Below, piece after piece: positions 1-5,677 of a stretch of DNA of 7,069 bases. A model generated the notes under the pieces. It was not told the DNA's origin, searched no databases, and saw only the letters and a program-made list of their open reading frames with translations. A program made the position numbers and the translations under genes. The number at the start of each line of letters is the position of its first letter. Position 1 is the stretch's first letter. The stretch is from an uncultured Megamonas sp. (GTDB taxonomy: Bacteria > Bacillota > Negativicutes > Selenomonadales > Selenomonadaceae), in NCBI GenBank assembly GCA_900554895.1, contig USIX01000116.1, positions 1-7,069 on the forward strand. The letters run 5' to 3'.

Positions 1-13
1 GTGACGGTATTAA

Positions 14-91
14 ATCATAATAACCTTTCAGAACCTGAAAACCAGGAAAATATATAACGGCGGCGGTAAGTCCACTCTTGCAAAAATAATA
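14..91 (+). other. 5' remnant of the SufC-like ATPase with Walker A core but no start codon
   Basis: This stretch is open in the same frame as the ATPase that follows and ends an in-frame run that begins after a TAA at 11-13. Positions 56-76 encode NGGGKST, the Walker A core, and this continues directly into LAKIIMG of the downstream protein, so it clearly belongs to the gene. No ATG, GTG or TTG occurs in this frame before position 92. The two residues before NGGGKST are I-Y, where the family has G-P or similar, so the first glycine of the P-loop is missing. Frame 1 from position 1 reads VTVLNHNNLS before stopping at 55-57, which faintly resembles the usual 'vLnninL' strand before the P-loop. 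Together this suggests one or more indels, either a real lesion or errors at a sequence end. Confidence 0.6.
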
Positions 92-658
92 ATGGGTATA
101 GAAAAACCAACATCCGGTCAAATCATTTTCAATGGCGAGGACATTACTGATTGGGATATTACCAAACGCGCCAATGCAGGCATCAGTTTTGCCTTTCAGC
201 AGCCGGTGCGCTTTAAAGGGATTGGGGTAAAAGATTTGCTGAGCATCGCCGCCGGTGAAAAACTTTCGACAAGCGGAGCCTGCACATATCTGTCTGAAGT
301 AGGTCTTTGCGCTGCCGATTATGTGCGCCGCGATGTAGATACCTCTCTTTCCGGCGGAGAAATCAAACGTATTGAAATTGCCACTATTCTTGCCCGCAAG
401 GAAACAAAACTCGCTGTTTTCGACGAACCGGAAGCCGGCATCGACCTTTGGAGCTTTCAAAAACTCATCAGTGTCTTTGAAAAAATGCATCATGAACAAC
501 GTTCCATTATGATAATATCTCACCAGGAACGCATCTTAAATATCGCTGACGAAATCGTCCTAATCGCTAACGGCTCCGTCCAGCAAATCGGCTCTAAAGA
601 AGAAATCATGCCGGAACTTATGGAAGTTGCTGGCGTATGTGATTTCTACAAAAAATAA
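92..658 (+). CDS. sufC: SufC-like ABC ATPase of Fe-S cluster assembly, 5'-incomplete
   Basis: This is an ABC-family ATPase of the SufC type, a soluble subunit expected to power cluster assembly on its SufB/SufD-like partner. From the ATG at 92 the protein has 188 residues. It shows the Q-loop FQQP (35-38), the signature LSGGE (86-90), Walker B LAVFDEP (107-113), a D-loop AGIDL (115-119) and the switch histidine in SH (143-144). SufC proteins are usually about 245-260 residues, so roughly 60 N-terminal residues are missing from this reading. These include Walker A, whose core is encoded just upstream at 56-76. The ATG at 92 has no Shine-Dalgarno sequence and falls inside the conserved IIMG segment, so it is only a formal start. 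The stop overlaps the ribosome binding site of the next gene, which encodes a SufB/D-like protein. That neighbour and the AFQQP motif favour SufC/SmsC over a transporter ATPase. As read, the protein could not bind ATP normally. Confidence 0.82.
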   Translation: MGIEKPTSGQIIFNGEDITDWDITKRANAGISFAFQQPVRFKGIGVKDLLSIAAGEKLSTSGACTYLSEVGLCAADYVRRDVDTSLSGGEIKRIEIATILARKETKLAVFDEPEAGIDLWSFQKLISVFEKMHHEQRSIMIISHQERILNIADEIVLIANGSVQQIGSKEEIMPELMEVAGVCDFYKK

Positions 659-670
659 GGAGGAACTTTT

Positions 671-1591
671 ATGCTTGACAATATCGAAAAAGATTTACTG
701 GAAAAAGTTTCCGGTCTTAAAGATAAACCAAAAGGAGCTTATAACATCCGCTTGAACAGCAGGGCAATCGACCGCTCTTCCAGCTCCAATATCACAATCA
801 CCAAAAAAGAAGATAAGGACGGTATTGATATCCGCATTGCTTCTGGTACGAAAAAAGAAGTCTGCTATATCCCCGTAATTATGGATAAAGCAGGCATCAC
901 CGAATCTGTCTACAACGATTTTTATATCGGTGATGACTGCGACGTAACAATCATTGCCGGCTGCGGTATTCATAACTGCGGCAAGGAAGACTCTGAACAT
1001 GACGGCATTCATGCCTTTTATATAGGAAAAAATTCCAAAGTAAAATATCTGGAAAAACATTACGGTTCCGGCGACGGCGAAGGAAAACGCATCATGAACC
1101 CTACTACTATAGTAGAAATGAATGAAAACTCCTATATGGAAATGGAAACGACTCAAATCCGCGGTATCAATTCCACTAGACGCATTACCAAAGGAACCGT
1201 TGGTAAAAACGCCACTTTAATCGTCAAGGAAAAACTCTTAACGCATGGACAGCAATTTGCTGAAAGCGATTTTGAAGTCAATCTTGATGGTGAAAACTCT
1301 CATTCAAACATAATATCCCGTGCTGTAGCACAGGATAAATCCAAACAGATTTTCATCGCCAAAATTTACGGCAACAACAAATGTCACGGCCATTCCGAAT
1401 GTGATGCCATCATCATGAATGAAGCTAACATTTCCGCCATTCCGGAAATAAAAGCCAACCATCCAGAATCCAATTTAATTCACGAGGCGGCTATCGGCAA
1501 AATCGCAGGCGAACAGCTTATAAAACTGATGAGCCTCGGTCTCACGGAAAAAGAAGCTGAAAATCAGATTATCAATGGCTTTTTAAAATAA
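671..1591 (+). CDS. sufB: short SufB/SufD-family Fe-S cluster assembly scaffold (SmsB-like)
   Basis: A 306-residue protein of the SufBD family, the scaffold that works with the SufC ATPase encoded 12 nt upstream. The C-terminal part carries the family hallmarks: SECDAIIM (242-249), AIPEIKANHPES (256-267), HEAAIGKI (271-278), and EQLIKLMSLGLTEKEA followed by INGF near the end. Cys244 and Glu272 lie 28 residues apart. They occupy the places of the cysteine and glutamate implicated in cluster formation in E. coli SufB (Cys405 and Glu434, from the literature). An extra cysteine/histidine cluster occurs at 90-114 (C90, C98, H101, C103, H110, H114). The protein is much shorter than E. coli SufB (about 495) or SufD (about 420) because it lacks their N-terminal extension, as in the minimal SUF-like systems of anaerobes and archaea. 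GGAGG at 659-663 sits 7 nt before the ATG. No SufS, SufU or SufE gene is visible. The family call is firm; the B versus D label is a convention. Confidence 0.85.
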   Translation: MLDNIEKDLLEKVSGLKDKPKGAYNIRLNSRAIDRSSSSNITITKKEDKDGIDIRIASGTKKEVCYIPVIMDKAGITESVYNDFYIGDDCDVTIIAGCGIHNCGKEDSEHDGIHAFYIGKNSKVKYLEKHYGSGDGEGKRIMNPTTIVEMNENSYMEMETTQIRGINSTRRITKGTVGKNATLIVKEKLLTHGQQFAESDFEVNLDGENSHSNIISRAVAQDKSKQIFIAKIYGNNKCHGHSECDAIIMNEANISAIPEIKANHPESNLIHEAAIGKIAGEQLIKLMSLGLTEKEAENQIINGFLK

Positions 1592-1604
1592 TCTCATAAA
1601 TTTT

Positions 1605-1630
1605 AAGAGTGGTTTATACCACTCTTTTTT
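1605..1630 (+). terminator. intrinsic terminator after the sufC-sufB pair
   Basis: A perfect 9-bp stem (AAGAGTGGT at 1605-1613 with ACCACTCTT at 1618-1626) and a 4-nt loop run into six T residues (1625-1630). It begins 13 nt after the scaffold gene stop and ends that transcription unit before the exported-protein gene. Confidence 0.88.
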
Positions 1631-1657
1631 GCAGGAATAGATTTTTTTACCTAGAAT
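1629..1657 (+). promoter_or_regulatory. possible weak sigma-70 promoter for the exported-protein gene
   Basis: TTGCAG (1629-1634) and TAGAAT (1652-1657) are separated by 17 bp. The -10 matches the consensus at 5 of 6 positions, but the -35 at only about 3. It would start transcription near 1664, leaving a leader of about 30 nt. The region is very AT-rich, so other -10-like hexamers (TATTAT at 1657-1662, TATAAG at 1665-1670) are equally possible. A promoter is expected here because the gene lies between two terminators; the exact elements are a guess. Confidence 0.3.
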
Positions 1658-1696
1658 ATTATTTTATAAGTACAAAAATATTTAGGAGGTTTATCC

Positions 1697-2287
1697 ATGA
1701 AAAAAATTCTCTGTACGCTTTCTTTTTTAACCATGATGCTTTTCAGCATTGCTACAGCCTTTGCTGCACCTGCTGAATTAACAAATGTTATTGATGAAAA
1801 CTACGACTTAAAATCCATCAAGACCATGGCCGTTGCAACACCGTATTATAAACCGTCTGCCCAGAGCGTATTTCTCAATGAAAAAAAACGCCCTAATGCT
1901 CCGAAAATCGTTACGACCGACATGATTGTCCAGTCCGCCATTGACGTTGCCAAAGATGACGAAATTCCTATCCAGTTAATTTCCGACAAACAAATCAACA
2001 GTGCCATTCTAAACAGCACAGGAGCAGATATTGCAACTTTAGACAAGGCTGAGGCGAAAAAACTGTATAAAGACAACATTGGCAAATACGCCGACGCATA
2101 TGTGATGTTTACATTCTCCAATGACAGTGTTGTTTCCATGACAGCCGACATATATGACGCCAAAACGAACAAATGGATTTTATCCTACCGTATCAGCGTA
2201 AGAGGCATGGAAAATGACACCATCGATAATTACAATATGTTCATGCACAAATTCTACCGTATGCTCGAACTTGAAAGTGAAAAATAA
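1697..2287 (+). CDS. exported protein of unknown function
   Basis: I do not recognise the family. The 196-residue product begins with a clear Sec signal peptide: a KK n-region, a hydrophobic core at about residues 4-20, and an AFA|AP signal peptidase I site after residue 23. The only cysteine is C6 inside the signal, so there is no lipobox; the mature protein of about 173 residues has no cysteine and no further membrane segment. It would be soluble in the periplasm or cell envelope. The mature part contains the stretch NYDLKSIKTMAVATPYY (35-51), a pattern seen at the start of small envelope proteins with a TolB/CsgG-like first strand. Alternating strands follow around 134-168, and the end is charged and helical. 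AGGAGG (1684-1689) lies 7 nt before the ATG. Terminators on both sides indicate a single-gene unit, so the neighbours give no functional hint. Confidence 0.85.
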   Translation: MKKILCTLSFLTMMLFSIATAFAAPAELTNVIDENYDLKSIKTMAVATPYYKPSAQSVFLNEKKRPNAPKIVTTDMIVQSAIDVAKDDEIPIQLISDKQINSAILNSTGADIATLDKAEAKKLYKDNIGKYADAYVMFTFSNDSVVSMTADIYDAKTNKWILSYRISVRGMENDTIDNYNMFMHKFYRMLELESEK

Positions 2288-2295
2288 AATTTTTC

Positions 2296-2347
2296 AGCAG
2301 TATGTATAAAATTTTTATAGTTATACATACTGCTCTTTTTATTTTTA
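2296..2347 (+). terminator. strong intrinsic terminator after the exported-protein gene
   Basis: A 14-bp perfect inverted repeat (AGCAGTATGTATAA at 2296-2309 with TTATACATACTGCT at 2321-2334) encloses an 11-nt loop. It is followed by C and then two T5 runs split by one A (2336-2346). It starts 8 nt after the stop codon and insulates the arginine operon from upstream transcription. The A-rich bases before the stem could extend pairing on the opposite strand, but no reverse-strand gene uses it here. Confidence 0.88.
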
Positions 2348-2365
2348 AAAATTTTACAAATTACT

Positions 2366-2404
2366 ATTGAAATTTTATTATTATTGGATGTATAATTATT
2401 AACA
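2366..2404 (+). promoter_or_regulatory. tandem ARG boxes, putative ArgR/AhrC operator
   Basis: Two 18-bp sites resemble the ArgR/AhrC consensus wnTGAATwwwwATTCAnw. Site 1 (2366-2383) has the 14-bp core TGAAATTTTATTAT, which agrees at 11 of 14 positions. Site 2 (2387-2404) has the core TGTATAATTATTAA, which agrees at 12 of 14. The 18-mers are separated by exactly 3 bp, a 21-bp centre-to-centre distance, which is the spacing of paired ARG boxes bound by one ArgR hexamer. A further right half-site TTATTCA follows at 2407-2413. The pair covers the -35 and -10 of the promoter described separately, so arginine-bound ArgR would block RNA polymerase. The region is AT-rich, which raises the chance of accidental similarity; the spacing and position make the call likely. 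Confidence 0.65.
2367..2396 (+). promoter_or_regulatory. sigma-70 promoter P1 of the arg operon
   Basis: TTGAAA (2367-2372, 4 of 6 to consensus, with TTGA intact) and a perfect TATAAT (2391-2396) are 18 bp apart. Transcription would start near 2403, giving a leader of about 97 nt before argC. Both elements are embedded in the two ARG-box-like sites, which fits an arginine-repressed promoter. The leader is too short for a T-box, and I see no leader-peptide attenuator in it. Confidence 0.6.
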
Positions 2405-2428
2405 TCTTATTCATTAGCGTTTTTTTGA

Positions 2429-2456
2429 ATTTGTGCTATAATATTTGTGCTGTAAT
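2429..2456 (+). promoter_or_regulatory. tandem-duplicated extended -10 element, candidate promoter P2
   Basis: The 14-mer ATTTGTGCTATAAT (2429-2442) is followed directly by ATTTGTGCTGTAAT (2443-2456), a tandem duplication with one mismatch. The first copy contains TGCTATAAT, a perfect extended -10; the second gives TGCTGTAAT. No good -35 lies 16-18 bp upstream (TTAGCG at 2414-2419 is poor), but extended -10 promoters can work without one. Transcription from here would start near 2449 and lies just downstream of the ARG boxes, so it may be less strictly repressed than P1. Function is inferred; the repeat itself is plain in the sequence. Confidence 0.45.
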
Positions 2457-2499
2457 TTACACTTTTACACAGTTTTTTTATTTTTAACAGGAGGATATC

Positions 2500-3537
2500 A
2501 TGGTAAAAGTAAGTATTATCGGTGCTACCGGTTATGCAGGGGCAGAGCTGCTCCGTCTTTTGTACAACCATCCACAAGTCGAAGTAATGCACATTACCTC
2601 TGAAAGCCATACCGGTAAAGCCATATCGGAAGTATATCCGCATCTGCGCGGACTGTATAACAAAAAATTAATCAGCATGAAGGATTTGGACATAATTGCC
2701 AAAGACAGTGACTTCGTCTTTATAGGACTGCCGCACGGTCATGCCATGGAAGTCGGCAAAGCTCTTGCCGATACAGATGTCCGCATAATCGACCTCGGTG
2801 CCGATTATCGTTTTGACGATACCTCTGTTTACGAGCAATGGTATAAAGTTTCGCATACGCACAAAGATGCCAAGCGTGTCTACGGTCTTGCCGAACTTTA
2901 CCGTGATGAAATCAAATCGGCAAAAATTATCGGCAATGCAGGCTGTTATACTACAGCAAGTATTTTAGCACTTGCTCCGCTTGTAAAAAATGAATTTATC
3001 GAACCCGACACAATCATCGTTGATGCAAAATCCGGCACATCCGGTGCCGGCCGTTCGCCAAAACTCATGAACCATTACCCGGAATTCTACGATAATTTTA
3101 AAGCATACGGAGTAGCCACACATCGCCATACCCCAGAAATCGAACAGGCACTCGGTCATTTATGCGGCCGCAAAGTGACACTCAACTTCACACCTCATCT
3201 CGTACCTATGAGCCGCGGTATTTTAAGTACCTGCTATGCCAATATCAAACAATGGGTTACGCCAGAAATGATTGATGCTGCATATAACGATATGTACAGA
3301 AAAGAATTTTTCATCCGCCTTTTAGGCAGAGGCAGCTATCCATCCACTAAAGAAGTACGCGGTTCCAATTTCTGCGATATCGGCTGGCACATCGACCTGC
3401 GTACAGGTCGAATAATCGTTCTTTCCGCTATCGATAATCTTGTAAAAGGCGCGGCCGGACAAGCCGTCCAAAATATGAATATTGCTTGCGGTCTTGATGA
3501 AAAAACGGGGTTAGACATTACTCCAATTTATCCGTAA
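2500..3537 (+). CDS. argC: N-acetyl-gamma-glutamyl-phosphate reductase
   Basis: ArgC makes N-acetylglutamate semialdehyde by NADPH-dependent reduction of N-acetylglutamyl phosphate, the third step of the acetylated route to ornithine, in the cytoplasm. The 345 residues match the usual length. The N-terminal Rossmann motif is GATGYAGAELLRLL (8-21), and the active-site cysteine is C149 in GNAGCYTT. HRHTPEIEQ (208-216) holds the conserved histidine, and HLVPMSRGIL (233-242) and the GAAGQAVQNMN end (318-328) are typical. The catalytic loop reads NAGCYTT where most homologues have NPGCYPT or NPGCYTT. AGGAGG (2489-2494) lies 5 nt before the ATG, which starts exactly at the expected MVKVSIIGATG. It is the first gene of the operon, downstream of a promoter and ARG-box region, with argJ 18 nt further on. 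Confidence 0.97.
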   Translation: MVKVSIIGATGYAGAELLRLLYNHPQVEVMHITSESHTGKAISEVYPHLRGLYNKKLISMKDLDIIAKDSDFVFIGLPHGHAMEVGKALADTDVRIIDLGADYRFDDTSVYEQWYKVSHTHKDAKRVYGLAELYRDEIKSAKIIGNAGCYTTASILALAPLVKNEFIEPDTIIVDAKSGTSGAGRSPKLMNHYPEFYDNFKAYGVATHRHTPEIEQALGHLCGRKVTLNFTPHLVPMSRGILSTCYANIKQWVTPEMIDAAYNDMYRKEFFIRLLGRGSYPSTKEVRGSNFCDIGWHIDLRTGRIIVLSAIDNLVKGAAGQAVQNMNIACGLDEKTGLDITPIYP

Positions 3538-3555
3538 TTATAAGGAGGCCTTTTA

Positions 3556-4761
3556 ATGATAAAAAAAGATAATCAGGGCGTAACTTACGCTAAAGGATTT
3601 AAAGCAGCTGGTGTTAAAGCTGGCATAAAAAAAAGTGGTAATCTCGATGTTGCCGTAATCTATACTGAAACTGAAGCGGCTATTGCCGGTACATTCACAC
3701 AGAATAAAGTAGCAGCTGCACCTGTATACGTTTCCAAAGAAACGGTTGCTACAAAAACCGCTCATGCCATTGTAGCCAACGCCGGTTGTGCCAATGCCTG
3801 CACCGGACAGCAGGGTATGGACGATGCTTACAAAACCAGAGAAATTGCTGCTAAAGAACTCGGCATTAAAGCTGATGATGTAATCGTCGGCTCCACCGGC
3901 GTTATCGGTGTTACACTTCCTATGGACAAATTGGAAGCAGGCATTAAGGACGCTGTAGCCAATTTATCCGAAACCGGCAGTATCAATGCTGCTAATGCCA
4001 TTATCACGACCGATACGCACAGTAAATCAATGACGGTAAAATTTGATATTGACGGCACAGAAGTTCATATGGGAGCTATTGCCAAAGGTTCCGGCATGAT
4101 ACGTCCTAATATGGCTACAATGCTTTGTTATATTACAACCGACCTTGCTATTGAACAATCGCTCCTGCAGAAAGCCCTTTCTTCATGCGTGGAAAAAACT
4201 TTCAATATGATTTCCGTTGACGGCGATATGAGCACAAACGATACTGTTGTCATTCTAGCCAACGGTCTTGCCGGAAATAATAAAATCAATGAAGAAAATG
4301 CAGCATATGAAATCTTCTGCACTAAATTGATGGCTCTGTGCACAGAACTAGCTAAAGAAATTGCAGCTGACGGTGAAGGCGCAAGCAAATTCCTGACAAT
4401 CAACGTGAAAGGCGCAAAATCCTTTACTGATGCCAAAACAGTCGGCATGGCGGTAGCCAATTCTCCGCTCGTTAAAACGGCGTTTTTCGGTGAAGACCCT
4501 AACTGGGGACGTGTAATCTGTGCCGTAGGCTACTCTGGTGCAGACATGGTTCCAGAAAAAACAATCGTCAAATTCGGCGGCATTACCATTTTCAACTGCG
4601 GCATAGGTGCAGCTTACGACAGCGAAGCACTTGCACAGGTAATGAGACAAAAAGACATCGTCATCGATATTGAACTCAATATGGGGGAAGCGGAAGCCAC
4701 CGTCTGGACCTGCGACCTTTCTTACGAATATGTAAAAATTAACGGGGAGTATCACACCTGA
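3556..4761 (+). CDS. argJ: bifunctional-type glutamate N-acetyltransferase / ornithine acetyltransferase
   Basis: ArgJ moves the acetyl group from N-acetylornithine to glutamate, releasing ornithine and regenerating N-acetylglutamate. Many bacterial forms also acetylate glutamate from acetyl-CoA. The precursor of 401 residues is expected to cleave itself between A187 and T188 in the motif RPNMATML (183-190), making T188 the N-terminal nucleophile of the beta chain. The oxyanion-hole segment GSTGVIG (112-118), KGSGMI (177-182), DGDMSTNDT (222-230) and FGEDPNWGRV (311-320) are all intact. The C-terminal residues NGEYHT correspond to the conserved NxEYxT tail that contributes to the active site. 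AAGGAGG (3542-3548) lies 7 nt before the ATG. Whether it is mono- or bifunctional cannot be settled from sequence; no argA-type synthase is in view, so it may supply the first acetylglutamate too. Its TGA stop overlaps the argB ATG by one base. Confidence 0.97.
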   Translation: MIKKDNQGVTYAKGFKAAGVKAGIKKSGNLDVAVIYTETEAAIAGTFTQNKVAAAPVYVSKETVATKTAHAIVANAGCANACTGQQGMDDAYKTREIAAKELGIKADDVIVGSTGVIGVTLPMDKLEAGIKDAVANLSETGSINAANAIITTDTHSKSMTVKFDIDGTEVHMGAIAKGSGMIRPNMATMLCYITTDLAIEQSLLQKALSSCVEKTFNMISVDGDMSTNDTVVILANGLAGNNKINEENAAYEIFCTKLMALCTELAKEIAADGEGASKFLTINVKGAKSFTDAKTVGMAVANSPLVKTAFFGEDPNWGRVICAVGYSGADMVPEKTIVKFGGITIFNCGIGAAYDSEALAQVMRQKDIVIDIELNMGEAEATVWTCDLSYEYVKINGEYHT

Positions 4762-5663
4762 TGAATAATATTGCAAATTTCTCAGCGGAAGATAAAGCTT
4801 CTATTCTCGTAGAAGCTCTTCCGTATATTCAGGAATTCTACGGTAAAACCATCGTAATAAAATATGGCGGCAATGCTATGATTAACGAAGAGTTAAAACA
4901 GCAGGTAATGGAAGATGTCGTACTTATGAAATACGTCGGTATCCGTCCTGTCATCGTACACGGCGGCGGTCCCGATATTACATCCTTCTTAAAAAAAGTC
5001 GGCAAAGCCACTGAGTTTATCAGCGGTCTGCGCGTTACCGATAAAGAAACCGTCCAAATTGCCGAAATGGTACTTGCCGGTAAAATAAATTCCGAAATCG
5101 TCAACCGCTTAAACCGTCTCGGCGTTCATGCCGTGGGACTAAGCGGCAAAGATGCCGATTTAATTATCGCTCACAAAAAACTAGCTGAAGTACATGACGG
5201 CTCAGATAATGTTCAGCAGGTCGACATTGGTTACGTCGGCGAGGTTGAAAAAATAAATACCTCCTTAATCAATGATTTACTTGATAAAGATTATGTGCCT
5301 GTAATTGCGCCGATTGGTGCCGGACAGGCCGATGAATCATTCAATATCAATGCCGATTACGTAGCAGCTGAAATTGCCGGTGCACTTCAAGCGGAAAAAC
5401 TGCTGCTTTTAACCGATACCAAAGGTATTTATCGTGATTTTGAAGATAAATCCTCCTTCATTTCCACGCTTACACAGTCTGAAGCAAAAAAACTCATAAA
5501 CAGTGGCAATATTGCCGGCGGCATGATACCGAAAGTAGAAGCCTGCCTGCACGCACTCGACAGCGGTACGGGCAAAGCCTGCATTATCGACGGGCGCGAA
5601 AGCCATTCTTTAATTCTAGAACTGTTCACTTCACAAGGTATCGGTACCGAAGTTGTTCGCTAA
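4761..5663 (+). CDS. argB: acetylglutamate kinase, arginine-sensitive type
   Basis: ArgB phosphorylates N-acetylglutamate with ATP, the second step and usual control point where ArgJ recycles acetyl groups. The 300 residues show the amino acid kinase fold signatures: VIKYGGNAM (32-40, K34), VHGGGPD (66-72), GLRVTD (89-94), GLSGKDADL (126-134), APIG with FNINADYVAAEIAG (183-207), LLLTDTKGIY (215-224) and GGMIPKVEA (253-261, K258). A helix of about 25 residues precedes the first strand (EALPYIQEFYGKT), and the end reads LELFTSQGIGTEVV. Both resemble the hexameric, arginine-inhibited enzymes such as that of Pseudomonas aeruginosa rather than the shorter E. coli enzyme, so feedback inhibition by arginine is likely (inference). 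The start overlaps the argJ stop (TGATG), indicating translational coupling; the ribosome site GGGGAG (4744-4749) is rather distant at 11 nt. Confidence 0.97.
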   Translation: MNNIANFSAEDKASILVEALPYIQEFYGKTIVIKYGGNAMINEELKQQVMEDVVLMKYVGIRPVIVHGGGPDITSFLKKVGKATEFISGLRVTDKETVQIAEMVLAGKINSEIVNRLNRLGVHAVGLSGKDADLIIAHKKLAEVHDGSDNVQQVDIGYVGEVEKINTSLINDLLDKDYVPVIAPIGAGQADESFNINADYVAAEIAGALQAEKLLLLTDTKGIYRDFEDKSSFISTLTQSEAKKLINSGNIAGGMIPKVEACLHALDSGTGKACIIDGRESHSLILELFTSQGIGTEVVR

Positions 5664-5677
5664 CTGGAGGAATTAAA

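Noticed and set aside
92..658. ATPase of a nutrient ABC transporter rather than SufC
   Set aside because: The next gene is a SufBD-family scaffold and there are no permease or binding-protein genes; the AFQQP Q-loop and overall sequence fit the SufC group.
695..1156. 153-codon open frame on the - strand inside the SufB-like gene
   Set aside because: It lies wholly opposite a gene with clear family motifs and a strong ribosome site; its translation is rich in Phe, Tyr and Val with no recognisable domain, as expected for a frame opposite an Asp/Lys/Ile-rich coding sequence.
2403..2499. Possible T-box, riboswitch or leader-peptide attenuator before argC
   Set aside because: The leader is under 100 nt, has no T-box sequence, no run of Arg codons in a short frame and no strong terminator hairpin before argC; the T-rich run at 2473-2485 has no stable stem before it.
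1592..2499. Mobile element, CRISPR array or attachment site in the AT-rich spacers
   Set aside because: No terminal inverted repeats, transposase fragment, regularly spaced repeats or tRNA sequence; the only inverted repeats are the two terminators.
4348..4776. 142-codon open frame on the - strand over the end of argJ
   Set aside because: It is opposite well-conserved argJ sequence, has no plausible ribosome site context and no recognisable motif; a shadow frame.
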